From the NCBI GenBank assembly GCA_039201605.1, contig JBCCRO010000012.1:84700-148699 (forward strand): a stretch of DNA of 64,000 nucleotides, read 5' to 3'. The DNA comes from CADEDH01 sp039201605 (GTDB lineage Bacteria; Actinomycetota; Acidimicrobiia; Acidimicrobiales; SZUA-35). The notes beneath the pieces were generated by a model that saw only the letters and a list, made by a program, of their open reading frames with translations, ran no database searches and was not told the DNA's origin. This document shows positions 1 through 8,307 of this stretch, in pieces. Positions within the stretch are counted from its first letter, which is position 1. Each line of letters opens with the position of its first letter. Position numbers and translations under genes: made by a program.

Positions 1-170
1 TCGGCCAAGCCGGCCTCCACCAGTCGGCGGAGGGCGAGGCGGATGGTGGTGGAGGTGATGCCCGCAGCATCGGCGACGGCGTAGAGCGGCTCGGCCGAGA
101 GGCGGCCCTCGGCGTCGGCCAGGCCCAGGATCAGGGCTCGGCTCGGCGTGCTGGGGGAAGACGACGTCAC
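1..170 (-). CDS. PaaX-like transcriptional regulator, N-terminal fragment
   Basis: Only the first 56 codons lie in the window; the gene runs off the left edge. The peptide has the shape of a PaaX/winged-helix N terminus: SRALILGLAD, then VADAAGITSTTIRLALRRLV, a helix-turn-helix in which the last helix would read DNA. The GTG at 170 is chosen because a TATGGT box (minus strand, 182 to 177) sits exactly 6 bases before it, the leaderless arrangement repeated across this window. It is divergent from the Rieske oxygenase gene and probably controls that gene and itself. The family call rests on a short segment, so another winged-helix family is possible. Confidence 0.55.
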   Translation of the reverse strand, partial: MTSSSPSTPSRALILGLADAEGRLSAEPLYAVADAAGITSTTIRLALRRLVEAGLA

Positions 171-234
171 GGCGCAACCATAGACCATTCGCAAAACGTT
201 TGACTCTTAAACGATCGTTTTTACAATGAACGCT
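171..234. promoter_or_regulatory. Divergent promoter region with palindromic operator
   Basis: On the plus strand TTGACT (200-205) and TACAAT (222-227), 16 bases apart, form a near-consensus promoter whose start would fall at the ATG at 235. The spacer holds a perfect 12-base palindrome, AAACGATCGTTT (209-220), and a second palindrome, AAACGTTT (194-201), precedes and overlaps the -35. On the minus strand TATGGT (182-177) serves the regulator gene. A palindrome between -35 and -10 is a classic repressor site, so the divergent regulator probably represses here (inference). Confidence 0.6.
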
Positions 235-1365
235 ATGTCCGACCGATACCCGATAGATCCTCTGCGAGCCCTACCGACGAGCGCCTATCGCCCGGCGAGC
301 CACCAGGTCGACCTCGACGCCATCTGGCACCGCGACTGGGTGTTCGTCGCCACCGCCGATCAGGTGGCCGAGCCGGGTGATTGGGTGGCGGTGACCGTCG
401 GCGCCCAGCCGGTGATCGTGCTCCGCCGCCAGGACGGCGAGCTGGCCGCCCTGTCCAACCTGTGCGCCCATCGGGGCACACTGTTGGCCGAGGGTGCCGG
501 GTCGGCCAAGCGGTTCCAGTGCCCGTACCACGCCTGGACCTTCAGCGACACCGGCCGGCTCCTCGCCGCGCCGTACACCCGCCCCGCCGACGTGGAACGG
601 GAGGCCCACTGCCTGCCCTCCTATCGGGCGGAGCAGTGGCACGGCCTGGTGTTCGTCTCGCTCGACCCGGAGGTTCCCTCGTTGGCGACGCGCTTCGCCC
701 ACCTGGAGAGCCTGGTGGTCGACGCCGGGATCGCCGAGCTCCGCCACTGGACGGCCGAGCGGGCCCAGGAGACCTGGGAGGCCAACTGGAAGCTCGTGAT
801 CGCCAACGCCATGGAGAGCTACCACCTGTTCAAGGTCCACCCCGAGACCCTGGAGCCCTACTCCCCGACCGCAGGAGCCCACTACATCGTGGGCTCCGCC
901 GACGGCACGGCGACGGCGGGCCCCTACGGACAGGACGGGGCCGACCGCTACCTCCTGCTCAGCCTCCCGCCCAACTTCGTCGGCGTCATCGTCGGCGACA
1001 GCCTGGCCTGGCAGGCCGTCCGCCCCCTCTCCGCCGACCGGTCGCTGATCGTGACCGGCGGCGCTCACACCAGCCCGTCGCCCTCGACCCGGACCGGCCT
1101 GCGACGGTGGGCCGGATCGGCGGCGGCGAAGGCGGTCGACTGGGCCGTCCCGGACTTTCTCCCCGAGGACAGGATGATCTGCGAGCGTGGCCAGCGGGCG
1201 GCCACCGGCGAGTTCACCCCCGGAACCCTCGTACCGATGGAGCAGGTGGTCGCCGACTTCCACCACTATCTCGACCGGCAGCTCCATCGGGTGGAGCCAC
1301 CGCCGGTGCGCACCTCGGCCGAGATCGGGATCGCCGAGGCCGACGCCAGAGTCGCCGCCCGATGA
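235..1365 (+). CDS. Rieske non-heme iron oxygenase, alpha subunit
   Basis: Likely oxygenase component of a ring-hydroxylating or O/N-demethylating Rieske system, receiving electrons from a separate reductase. From the start at 235, the Rieske [2Fe-2S] ligands are C77-A-H79 and C96-P-Y-H99. The catalytic mononuclear iron motif NAMESYHLFKVH gives histidines 197 and 202, with Glu where many members have Asp between the centres. Length (376 residues) fits the family. An upstream ATG at 226 overlaps the -10 box, so the ATG at 235 is preferred and the mRNA is probably leaderless. No ferredoxin, reductase or beta subunit gene follows; substrate unknown. The next gene overlaps by 4 bases. Confidence 0.85.
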   Translation: MSDRYPIDPLRALPTSAYRPASHQVDLDAIWHRDWVFVATADQVAEPGDWVAVTVGAQPVIVLRRQDGELAALSNLCAHRGTLLAEGAGSAKRFQCPYHAWTFSDTGRLLAAPYTRPADVEREAHCLPSYRAEQWHGLVFVSLDPEVPSLATRFAHLESLVVDAGIAELRHWTAERAQETWEANWKLVIANAMESYHLFKVHPETLEPYSPTAGAHYIVGSADGTATAGPYGQDGADRYLLLSLPPNFVGVIVGDSLAWQAVRPLSADRSLIVTGGAHTSPSPSTRTGLRRWAGSAAAKAVDWAVPDFLPEDRMICERGQRAATGEFTPGTLVPMEQVVADFHHYLDRQLHRVEPPPVRTSAEIGIAEADARVAAR

Positions 1366-1652
1366 CGGCGGAAACCTCCACCAGGCCCGCGGTCCGGACC
1401 TGGCCCACCATCGCCGTTCTTGTCGGGCTGTGGGTCGCCACCCTCCTCGGACACCTGTGGGTGTTCGGCGTCCTGTTGATCATCGGCGCCGCCTGGGACA
1501 TCAGGGCGGGCGAGAGTCACGTGCTCCAGCGCATCAGCCGCCGGCAGACACCTCGGGTGTTCTGGGCCGTCGTGCTGTCGTGGATCGCCTTCGGCCTCCT
1601 GTGGTTGCTCTACCCGACCACGGGGTCGTTGGCCGTCGGCCCGGTGTCGTAG
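1362..1652 (+). CDS. Small membrane protein coupled to the Rieske oxygenase
   Basis: A 96-residue protein starting in an ATGA overlap with the Rieske gene stop, so the two are probably translated together. It has two or three hydrophobic segments: about residues 14-25 (TIAVLVGLWVAT), 27-40 (around HLWVFGVLLIIGAAW) and 66-84 (VFWAVVLSWIAFGLLWLLYP). An Arg-rich loop between the last two is probably cytoplasmic. I recognise no family. Strict coupling to an oxygenase suggests an assembly or membrane-tethering partner, but nothing in the sequence proves it. Confidence 0.65.
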   Translation: MTAETSTRPAVRTWPTIAVLVGLWVATLLGHLWVFGVLLIIGAAWDIRAGESHVLQRISRRQTPRVFWAVVLSWIAFGLLWLLYPTTGSLAVGPVS

Positions 1653-1772
1653 GCGTCGGCGGTCGACGTCGGTCGGCGCCGAGCGGGCGTGCAACGAGGC
1701 CGAAGGCCGGGCGGGGCCGCCGTCCCAGCCGTCTACCATCGATGGCCAAGTGCGTCGGAGGAGGGACCCGCC

Positions 1773-3482
1773 TTGCCACTCATGACCTACGTCGCCTACG
1801 CCGCACGGGCGACGACCTCGACGACCACCGTGGTGGTGTGCGCCTACCGCCGTCCGGTCACCCAACCCGAGCCACCGCCCGAGTTCGACACCGCGGTCCT
1901 GGTCCACGACGGCACCGAGTCGACCCTCGACTTCCGGCGGGTCGGCACCGACGACGATCAGATCTGGGTGGCCAAGGTGGCGATCGACCTCGCCTCGCCC
2001 CGCACTGCGCTCGACGTAGTGGTGGAGGGCCGACCGGTGGCCTCGGCCACCGCCTCCCGCCTCGACCCGACGGCCGACGCCGCCACCCTGCTCGTCGGGT
2101 CGTGCTTCGACGCCGACGGCATGGCCAACATCGTGGTCGACGAGGAGGTGGACCGCCTCGTGGCCGACGTGGCGGCGGATCGGCCGATCTACGGCCTGTG
2201 GCTGGGCGATCAGGTCTACGTCGACGCCCCGTGGGACAAGACCTGGGGCTCCAGCGACGCCTGGAAGGCGGTGGTGTCGGCCTACGCCAAGACGCTCGGC
2301 CTGGAGGACCACCGGGAGGGATCGATGCGCTCGGCGTTGAGCGTCGGGTCGAACTGGTTCCTCCCCGACGACCATGAGTTGTGGAACAACTACCCGGGCT
2401 TCAGCCCCACCCTGCTCCGCCACGCCATCGGCCGGGCGGTGCCAAACGGCCTGCGATGGCTGCGGGACCGGGTGCTGCGGGCCATGGGCCGCGACGTGCC
2501 CGAGGAGGACGCCCACCCCGCCCGTCAGGGCGACTGGGGTCGGGCCGGGGGCGAGGGCTACCTCGCCTTCCAGAGCGACCTCACCGTCGACACCTTCTCC
2601 CGCTTCACCTCGCCCCCGGGTCTCCAGGTCGAGCGGCTGGGCCCGGTCACGCTGGTGCTGGCCGACACCCGGTGGTCGCGCACCGTCCGCCGCTCCGGCC
2701 GGTTCATGTCGACCGACGACCTCGAACGCCTCACCGCCCTCCTGCGGGATCCGGCGACGGGGCCGGTGTGCCTGGCCGTGGCCGCGCCCCTGGTCGGGGC
2801 CCTGCCGGAGCCGAAGCCGGGCCTGGAGGTGGAGTTCGGCCCCGAGCACTACGTGGAGCAGTACCTCGAACTGTGGAAGGCGTTGAACGACCGGGCCCGC
2901 CTGGAGCCGCCCCAGCCGACGGTGATCGTGGCCGGCGACATCCACGCCCACTCGATCAAGTCGATCCTCAATGACCGGGTGCTGGAAATCGTGTCCTCCC
3001 CGCTGTCGCTCCTCCGCTCGCTCCAGGGCCCGCGGTCCGGTCCGCCGCCGGTCACCTCGGCCGACCTCGCCTACCCCCGCACCGGGCTCAACATCGCGGG
3101 CGGATGGATCACCGCCTTCGGCCGATCGCTGTGGTCGGCACCGCTCGACGCCAGCGGTCCCGTCCTGCTCGACGTCGGCGCCGAGGGCGACGGCGAGCTG
3201 ACGGTGACCTACGACGCCGTGCTCCAGGATCCGCCGGCCGACCTCGACGACGAGGCCACCCGGGCCCGGTACCGAGGCTCGTTCCGCTTCGACGGCAACC
3301 GGTGGGTGCCGGAGGGCGAGGTGACCGAGACGGCCCTGCCCGGTACGTTCCCCCTCGACCAGGTGCCGGTGCCCGAGGGCGAGTTCGACAACCCGATCCG
3401 TCGGGCGATCACCCGCATCGTCCGCAGCGACCGGGTGACCGCCATCGGCCAGGCCATCCTCCGCCGCTTCGGCGTCGGCTGA
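1773..3482 (+). CDS. PhoD-like metallophosphatase
   Basis: Alkaline phosphatase D-type metallophosphoesterase of 569 residues, probably hydrolysing phosphomono- or diesters. The metal-site motifs appear in family order: GSCFD near residue 109, GDQVY near 146, DDHELWNNYPG near 199 and AGDIHAHS near 387. The TTG at 1773 is chosen because GGAGGAGGG (1757-1765) lies 7 bases upstream; the in-frame ATG at 1782 would be too far from it. A TACCAT box at 1734-1739 would give a leader of about 27 bases. There is no obvious signal peptide, unlike secreted PhoD, so it may act in the cytoplasm. It stands alone, with no phosphate-uptake genes beside it. Confidence 0.8.
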   Translation: MPLMTYVAYAARATTSTTTVVVCAYRRPVTQPEPPPEFDTAVLVHDGTESTLDFRRVGTDDDQIWVAKVAIDLASPRTALDVVVEGRPVASATASRLDPTADAATLLVGSCFDADGMANIVVDEEVDRLVADVAADRPIYGLWLGDQVYVDAPWDKTWGSSDAWKAVVSAYAKTLGLEDHREGSMRSALSVGSNWFLPDDHELWNNYPGFSPTLLRHAIGRAVPNGLRWLRDRVLRAMGRDVPEEDAHPARQGDWGRAGGEGYLAFQSDLTVDTFSRFTSPPGLQVERLGPVTLVLADTRWSRTVRRSGRFMSTDDLERLTALLRDPATGPVCLAVAAPLVGALPEPKPGLEVEFGPEHYVEQYLELWKALNDRARLEPPQPTVIVAGDIHAHSIKSILNDRVLEIVSSPLSLLRSLQGPRSGPPPVTSADLAYPRTGLNIAGGWITAFGRSLWSAPLDASGPVLLDVGAEGDGELTVTYDAVLQDPPADLDDEATRARYRGSFRFDGNRWVPEGEVTETALPGTFPLDQVPVPEGEFDNPIRRAITRIVRSDRVTAIGQAILRRFGVG

Positions 3483-3533
3483 GGACCGCGATCGGCCAGG
3501 CCGGGCCGGCACCGCAGCCGGTCGCGGGTCGAT

Positions 3534-3612
3534 GGCCGGACACGAGCCGAACGGGCGCCGACCACCGACACCGACGCGGACCGGCGGCCGGACGCGAGCC
3601 GAACGGGCGCCG
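3534..3612. repeat. 27-base direct repeat, two copies
   Basis: Two copies of a 27-base unit, at 3534-3560 and 3586-3612, differ at one base (GGCCGGACACGAG versus GGCCGGACGCGAG) and start 52 bases apart. They fill the gap between two convergent genes. Function unknown; they may be a local duplication or part of the transcription-stop region. Confidence 0.7.
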
Positions 3613-3640
3613 GCGATCGCCTGCGGTGCACGGCGGATCA

Positions 3641-3664
3641 CCGCCCGGGCCCCTGCGCGGGCGG
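3641..3664. terminator. Hairpin between convergent genes
   Basis: CCGCCCG (3641-3647) pairs with CGGGCGG (3658-3664) around a 10-base loop. It lies between the phosphatase and Ddn-like gene stops. No U-run, as is usual for actinobacterial hairpin terminators. It could serve both strands. Confidence 0.45.
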
Positions 3665-3680
3665 GCCGGTCAGCGGCGTG

Positions 3681-4085
3681 TCAGCGGCGGGTGATGCGGA
3701 AGGCGGGGATGACGCGGGGCTTGGCCGACTCGATGTACTCGGCGAACTGGGGGGCCAGCGCCGCCTGGGCGGCGAGGCGCTCCTGCCCCTCGGTCTCGGG
3801 CAGCTCGACGACGGAGGCGGCGAACTTCTCGGCGCCGTGCTCGACGTCGATCTCCGGGTTGGACCGGAGGTTGTAGGCCCAGTCGGGATCGGACGTGGCC
3901 CCGGCCTTGGAGGCGAACACCACGAAGGCGTCCTCCTCGACGAGGGCGACGAGGGGGATCTCGCGGAGCTTGCCGCTCTTGGCCCCGATGGTGTTCAGGA
4001 TGACGAGGGGGGCGTCGCCGAACTGGGCGACCTTGCCGCCGTTGGCTCGAAACTCGGCGATGACCTGTGTGTTCCAATCACTCAT
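3681..4085 (-). CDS. Ddn-like F420H2-dependent nitroreductase family protein
   Basis: A 134-residue split-barrel protein of the deazaflavin (F420)-dependent nitroreductase family typified by mycobacterial Ddn. Visible family marks are FRANGGKVAQFGDAPLVIL near the N terminus, the phosphate-binding-type TGAKSG equivalent (TIGAKSGKLREIPL) around residues 33-46, and the DWAYNLRSNPEIDV segment. Members reduce quinones, nitroaromatics or other small molecules with F420H2; the substrate here cannot be read. The gene is monocistronic with a leaderless arrangement: TAGCGT (minus, 4097 to 4092), 6 bases, then ATG at 4085. Confidence 0.85.
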   Translation of the reverse strand: MSDWNTQVIAEFRANGGKVAQFGDAPLVILNTIGAKSGKLREIPLVALVEEDAFVVFASKAGATSDPDWAYNLRSNPEIDVEHGAEKFAASVVELPETEGQERLAAQAALAPQFAEYIESAKPRVIPAFRITRR

Positions 4086-4091
4086 GGGTGA

Positions 4092-4097
4092 ACGCTA
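4092..4097 (-). promoter_or_regulatory. Leaderless -10 box, Ddn-like gene
   Basis: TAGCGT on the minus strand ends 6 bases before the ATG at 4085, so transcription should begin at or within a base of the start codon. Confidence 0.5.
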
Positions 4098-4187
4098 CCA
4101 ACCGCAACTGTCCCTCGGGGCAGCACCCCCAGGCCACCGATGCTGCGCCGGTGCCGGCTGCTACGGTCTCGCCCGAGGGAGGCGACC

Positions 4188-4526
4188 ATGCCCGGAGGAG
4201 ACAAGTACCCCGGCCCGGCCGATCGCCTGGCGATCTACCGAGCCCTGATCGACCGCCACGACGAGGCCGAGGTGAAGGGGGCGAAGAACCCCTACACCTC
4301 GCGCAACGGCTGGATGACCAGTTTCCTCGACCCCGACGGCCTCATCTGCTTCCGGCTGGCGGCCGAGGAGCGGGAGGGTCTGCTGGCAGAGGGGGGCGAC
4401 GCCGTGCAGCAGTACAACCGCAACATGCCCGACTTCGCCAGCGCCCCGCCCGACATGGCCGACGCCGACCTCGACCGATGGCTGGCCACCAGCTGGGACC
4501 ACACCGGCACCCTCGACCCCAAGTAG
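4188..4526 (+). CDS. TfoX/YjbR-like small protein
   Basis: A 112-residue soluble protein. The central pattern (NGWMTSFLDPDGLICFRLAAEEREGLLAEGG, quoted here only by its ends NGWMTSF and LLAEGG) followed by an S-x-x-x-x-G-T-L-D-P-K ending resembles the TfoX N-terminal domain fold, whose members often end in a similar lysine-terminated tail. No cysteines or catalytic residues stand out. The start at 4188 is set by GAGGGAGG at 4175-4182; a TACGGT box at 4162-4167 would give a leader of about 14 bases. Role unknown, and the family call is tentative. Confidence 0.6.
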   Translation: MPGGDKYPGPADRLAIYRALIDRHDEAEVKGAKNPYTSRNGWMTSFLDPDGLICFRLAAEEREGLLAEGGDAVQQYNRNMPDFASAPPDMADADLDRWLATSWDHTGTLDPK

Positions 4527-4547
4527 CCCGGTACCGATCCGGACGAC

Positions 4548-4566
4548 GCCCGGTCCGGCGCCGGGC
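4548..4566. terminator. Hairpin between convergent genes
   Basis: GCCCGG (4548-4553) pairs with CCGGGC (4561-4566) around a 7-base loop, in the 44-base gap between the TfoX-like gene and the ABC permease gene ending at 4571. An alternative CCGGAC/GTCCGG pairing overlaps it. Confidence 0.5.
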
Positions 4567-4570
4567 ATCG

Positions 4571-5632
4571 CTAGGTGGTCGAGGCCCGGTTGCGGGTCCA
4601 GTTGTCGGCGGCCACCGCCAGGAGGATCACCGAGCCCTGCACCAGGCGCTGGATGATCGGGTCGATCTGGTGGATGTTGAAGCCGTTGGTCAACAGGGCG
4701 ATGAAGAACGCCCCGAGCACGGTCCGCCACACTGCGCCCTCGCCGCCGGCGATCGAGGTGCCGCCGATGATCACGGCGGTGAGCACCGAGAAGACGAAGG
4801 AGAAGTCATCGCTGGGTTGGGCCGTCAGCGTGCGGGAGGCGAGGAGGGCCCCGGCCAGACCGGCGGCGATCCCGGTGAGGACGAACGACGAGATCACCAC
4901 CCGCTCCACCTGGATACCGGCCAGCCGGGCCGCCTCCGGGTTGCCACCGGCGGCGAAGAGGTGCCGCCCGTACCGGGTGCGCTCCAGCACGAACCAGAAC
5001 ACGATCACCACGACGACGGCCACGATCGAGGCGTTGGTGATGCCCAGGTCCCGACCGCGGGCGATCTGGGAGAAGTCGCGGTCGGTGATGCGGATGATGC
5101 TCCGTTCGCTCAACAGGAACCCGATCCCGTAGAAGACGAACGACGTCGACAGTGTGGCGATGAACGAGTTGATGCCGACGAGGGCCACCACCAGGCCGTT
5201 GACCAGTCCGCACACCGCCCCCAGGGCGATGCCACCGCCGATCGCCACCAGCGCCGACTCGGTCTCGTTGAAGAGGAGGGCGGTGCCGATGCTGGCGTTG
5301 ATGAAGATGGCCGAGAGCGAGATGTCGAAGTTGCCGCTGATCAGGGTCAGGGTCATGGCCGAGCCGGCGATCACGATCAGGCTCTGCTGGTCGACGATGT
5401 TGCGCAGGTTGGCCGAGGTGAGGAACACGTCGGAGGTCTGCCACAGCAGCAGGAACAGGATCAGGGTGACCCAGACGATGCCGTAGTCGGCCAGCCCCGA
5501 TCGTCGGAGCCGACCGAGGAGATCGCCCCCGGCGGTACCGCCGCCATCGCCCGGCCCCGTCCCGTCGGCGGCACCGTCGATGGCGGTGGCCGCCTCGTCG
5601 GCGGCCGGAGCGTCGGTCTGTTCGGCCGTCAC
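4571..5632 (-). CDS. Ribose-type (CUT2) ABC transporter permease
   Basis: A 353-residue inner-membrane permease of the RbsC/XylH family. After a Gly/Asp/Ala-rich N-terminal tail of about 45 residues come some 8-10 hydrophobic segments. The family loop GNFDISLSAI and the later GGTSIAGGEG, the RbsC-type signature region, are both present. It is the last gene of the operon and starts with GTG overlapping the ATPase stop by 4 bases. With the ATPase and binding protein upstream it makes a complete importer. CUT2 systems carry pentoses, nucleosides, autoinducer-2 and related polar compounds; the hydantoinase context suggests a heterocyclic or amide substrate rather than a sugar (inference). Confidence 0.9.
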   Translation of the reverse strand: MTAEQTDAPAADEAATAIDGAADGTGPGDGGGTAGGDLLGRLRRSGLADYGIVWVTLILFLLLWQTSDVFLTSANLRNIVDQQSLIVIAGSAMTLTLISGNFDISLSAIFINASIGTALLFNETESALVAIGGGIALGAVCGLVNGLVVALVGINSFIATLSTSFVFYGIGFLLSERSIIRITDRDFSQIARGRDLGITNASIVAVVVVIVFWFVLERTRYGRHLFAAGGNPEAARLAGIQVERVVISSFVLTGIAAGLAGALLASRTLTAQPSDDFSFVFSVLTAVIIGGTSIAGGEGAVWRTVLGAFFIALLTNGFNIHQIDPIIQRLVQGSVILLAVAADNWTRNRASTT

Positions 5633-7155
5633 CGGTCGACCCCGAAGGCCAAGGCCATCAGCTCGGCGTCGGTGGCGCCGTCTCCATCGAGTTCGCCGAC
5701 CACGCGGCCCTCCTTCATGACGATGATGCGGTGTGAGATCCCGAGGACCTCGTCGATTTCGGACGAGACGGTGAGGATGGCCATGCCCCGCTCGGCCAAT
5801 TCCTTCAGCAGGTCGTAGATCGCTCGTTTGGATCCGACGTCGACACCCCGGGTCGGCTCGTCGGCCACCAGCAGGGTCGGCGGGTCGACGAGCCAGCGGG
5901 CGAACAGCGACTTCTGTTGGTTGCCGCCCGAGAGGCCGTACATCGGGGTGTCGATCGAGGCGCCGGTCAGCTGCACGTCGGCCACGGCGGTCGCCACCTC
6001 GCCCCGCTCGGCGTCGCCTCGGACGACGCCGAGCCGGCTGAACCGATCGAGGTGGGGCAGGCTCACGTTGTCGGTGACCGGTCGCCCCAGCAGCAAACCC
6101 TGGGTCCGCCGGGACTCGGGGATCATGGCCACTCCCCGGTCGATGGCGCGGCGGGGCGAACTCGGCTCGTACCGCTCCCCCGCCAGCTCCATCATCCCCG
6201 CCGTCGGGCTGGCGGCGCCGAACACGGTGCGGGCCACCTCGGTCCGGCCCGAGCCGACCAGGCCGGCCAGGGTCACGATCTCACCGGCCCGCACGTCGAG
6301 CGAGACGTCCTCGAACTCGCCGGACCGGCTCAAGCCCTCGACCCGCAGCACGACCGGAGCCTCGGCCGACACCGGGTTCCGCTCGGGATAGGCGGCGTCG
6401 AGTCGGCGACCGGCGATGCCCTCGACCAGGCTCGATCGGTCTTCGTCGGCGGTGGCACTGGTGCGGATCACGGCGCCGTTGCGCAGCACGGTCACCCGAT
6501 CCGACAGGGCCAGCACCTCATCGAGGAAGTGGGACACGTAGATCACGGTCACCCCCCGCTCGGTCAGGCCCCGGAGGCTCTCGCCAAGCGCTTCGGCCTC
6601 ACCGTGCGACAGACGCGCCGTCGGCTCGTCCATCACCACCACCCGGGCGTCGCGGGCCAGGGCCCGCAGGATCTCCACCCGTTGCTGCTGGGCCACCGGA
6701 AGGGCGCCGACCCGGACCGTCGGATCGAGGTCGATGCCGTAGGTCTCGGCCAGCTCGGCGAACCGACCGCGGGCTTGCCCCATCGACAGGACACCCCGGC
6801 GGTGCGACTCGATCCCGAGGAAGACGTTGTCGAGCACGGAGCGGGTGGGGACGAGCGACAGCTCCTGAGCCACCATGGTGATACCGCGATCGAGAGCGGC
6901 CCTGGGCGAGCGGAGCTGCACTACCTCACCGCCGATCAGCACCTCACCCTCGTCGGGCTGGTGGACCCCGGCTAGCTCCTTGCCCAGTGTCGACTTCCCG
7001 GCGCCGTTCTCGCCGACGAGGGCGTGGATCGTCCCCGGCTCCATGGCCACGTCGACGGAGTCGAGCGCCACGGTCCCACCGAATCGCTTGGTGAGACCGC
7101 GGCACTCGATCCGTACCGCCGTGGAGTCGGAATGGTCGGAGATCAGCCGTCCCAC
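5629..7155 (-). CDS. Ribose-type ABC transporter, duplicated ATP-binding protein
   Basis: A 508-residue RbsA-like protein with two nucleotide-binding domains in tandem. Domain 1 has Walker A GENGAGKST, a degenerate signature (LPVAQQQRVEILRAL) and Walker B VVMDEP. Domain 2 has a degenerate Walker A (GLVGSGRTE), signature LSGGNQQK and Walker B LLVADEPTRGVD. This pattern, one good and one poor Walker A, is normal for CUT2 ATPases. The GTG at 7155 overlaps the binding-protein stop by 13 bases. It powers import together with the permease that follows it. Confidence 0.93.
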   Translation of the reverse strand: MGRLISDHSDSTAVRIECRGLTKRFGGTVALDSVDVAMEPGTIHALVGENGAGKSTLGKELAGVHQPDEGEVLIGGEVVQLRSPRAALDRGITMVAQELSLVPTRSVLDNVFLGIESHRRGVLSMGQARGRFAELAETYGIDLDPTVRVGALPVAQQQRVEILRALARDARVVVMDEPTARLSHGEAEALGESLRGLTERGVTVIYVSHFLDEVLALSDRVTVLRNGAVIRTSATADEDRSSLVEGIAGRRLDAAYPERNPVSAEAPVVLRVEGLSRSGEFEDVSLDVRAGEIVTLAGLVGSGRTEVARTVFGAASPTAGMMELAGERYEPSSPRRAIDRGVAMIPESRRTQGLLLGRPVTDNVSLPHLDRFSRLGVVRGDAERGEVATAVADVQLTGASIDTPMYGLSGGNQQKSLFARWLVDPPTLLVADEPTRGVDVGSKRAIYDLLKELAERGMAILTVSSEIDEVLGISHRIIVMKEGRVVGELDGDGATDAELMALAFGVDR

Positions 7156-8267
7156 TGAGGTGTGAAGTCGGCGATGTTGTCCGGCGTCATGAGCCCGCCG
7201 TTCGGCACCGACTGGGCCGGGTCGACGCCGCCGGTGTCGGTACCGGCCAGGGCGTCGACCATGGCCTCCATGGCCAGCTCACCTTCGGTGGCGGGAGCGC
7301 CGTAGAGGCCGCCCCACCAGCGTCCGTCGGTGACGGCGTCGACGGCGTACGAGCTGCCGCCGAAGCCGATGATCAGCACGTCGTCGAAGCCGTCGGTCTC
7401 GTCGAGGGCGAGCTCGACGCCCTGCATCGACTGGTCGGCCCCGATCACCACGTCGATCTCGGAGTTCGAGACCAGGATGTCCTGCATGGCGGCCAGGCCG
7501 ACGTCGGGCCCGAGGTACTGGCCCTCGGCTTCGGCCACCACGGTCACCGCCGAGCCGTCGACCACGCTGTCCCAGCCCGCTCGCACCGCCTCGTCGAGGG
7601 GCACGCCGCGGATGCCGTAGAAGTAGACGACGTTGCACGGATCGAGATCGGCGCAGGCCTGGAGGGTCAGATCGCCGATGCGCTCGCCCCGGATCTGGGG
7701 TGGCTCGAACACGGCGGCGGCGATGCCGTCGACCTGCGGCTCGACCGTGGTCAGATCGTCGCCGACCACCTGGTTGAGCACGACCACCTCGATGCCGGCG
7801 TCGAGCGCCGCCTCCACGTCGGGGATCGAGCCCGAGCCCGTCAGCGACACCAGCACGATGCCGCCGTACTGCCCGGAGGCGATGGCGTCCTGGAACTGCT
7901 GCTGCTGGAGGGCGGGGTCGAACTGGGCGTCGAACTCGACGATCTCGATGCCGTTGTCGGCCGCCACCTTCTCCATCGACTGGCGCGACGCCGTGAGCCA
8001 CGTGTTGGCCGAGCTGGCCGACAGGTAGGCGATCTGGACGGCTTCGGCCGGCTCGTCGTCGGCCGGTGCCTCGTCGGGCTCCTCGGCCGGCTCGGAGGCC
8101 TCCTCGCCGGTGTCGGCCTCCGCCTCGGTGGCCGACGCCGATGCGGACGCCGACGCGTCGTCGCCGGCCTCGTCCTCGTCGTCGCCGCCACAGGCGGCGG
8201 CCACAAGGCTCAAGGCCAGCAACAGTGCGAGCCACCGCCGCCAGTGCTTCATCGGTAGGGTCTGCAT
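7143..8267 (-). CDS. Ribose-type ABC transporter substrate-binding lipoprotein
   Basis: Extracytoplasmic binding protein of 374 residues with a lipoprotein signal (WLALLLALSLVAAAC) and the lipid-modified Cys at the end of AAAC. An acidic, Ser/Ala-rich linker of about 50 residues containing SASASASA follows, then a type I periplasmic-binding fold beginning VQIAYLSASSANTW. GIVLVSLTGSGSIPDVEAALDAG-type segments match the RbsB/xylose-binding family. GGGAGAG precedes the ATG. It is third in the operon, behind the hydantoinase-like gene and directly upstream of its ATPase. The ligand cannot be read from sequence. Confidence 0.9.
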   Translation of the reverse strand: MQTLPMKHWRRWLALLLALSLVAAACGGDDEDEAGDDASASASASATEAEADTGEEASEPAEEPDEAPADDEPAEAVQIAYLSASSANTWLTASRQSMEKVAADNGIEIVEFDAQFDPALQQQQFQDAIASGQYGGIVLVSLTGSGSIPDVEAALDAGIEVVVLNQVVGDDLTTVEPQVDGIAAAVFEPPQIRGERIGDLTLQACADLDPCNVVYFYGIRGVPLDEAVRAGWDSVVDGSAVTVVAEAEGQYLGPDVGLAAMQDILVSNSEIDVVIGADQSMQGVELALDETDGFDDVLIIGFGGSSYAVDAVTDGRWWGGLYGAPATEGELAMEAMVDALAGTDTGGVDPAQSVPNGGLMTPDNIADFTPQWDG

Positions 8268-8307
8268 TGGTCTCTCCCTGGTTCGTCTATCGATTCGGGC
8301 GCTCAGG

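Noticed and set aside
226..234. ATG at 226 as the Rieske oxygenase start
   Set aside because: It lies inside the -10 box TACAAT, so transcription would begin after it; the ATG at 235 fits.
1266..3641. A 791-codon open frame on the minus strand under the phosphatase gene
   Set aside because: Its product is Arg/Gly/His-rich low-complexity sequence with no domain, a by-product of high GC; the plus-strand phosphatase has all its motifs.
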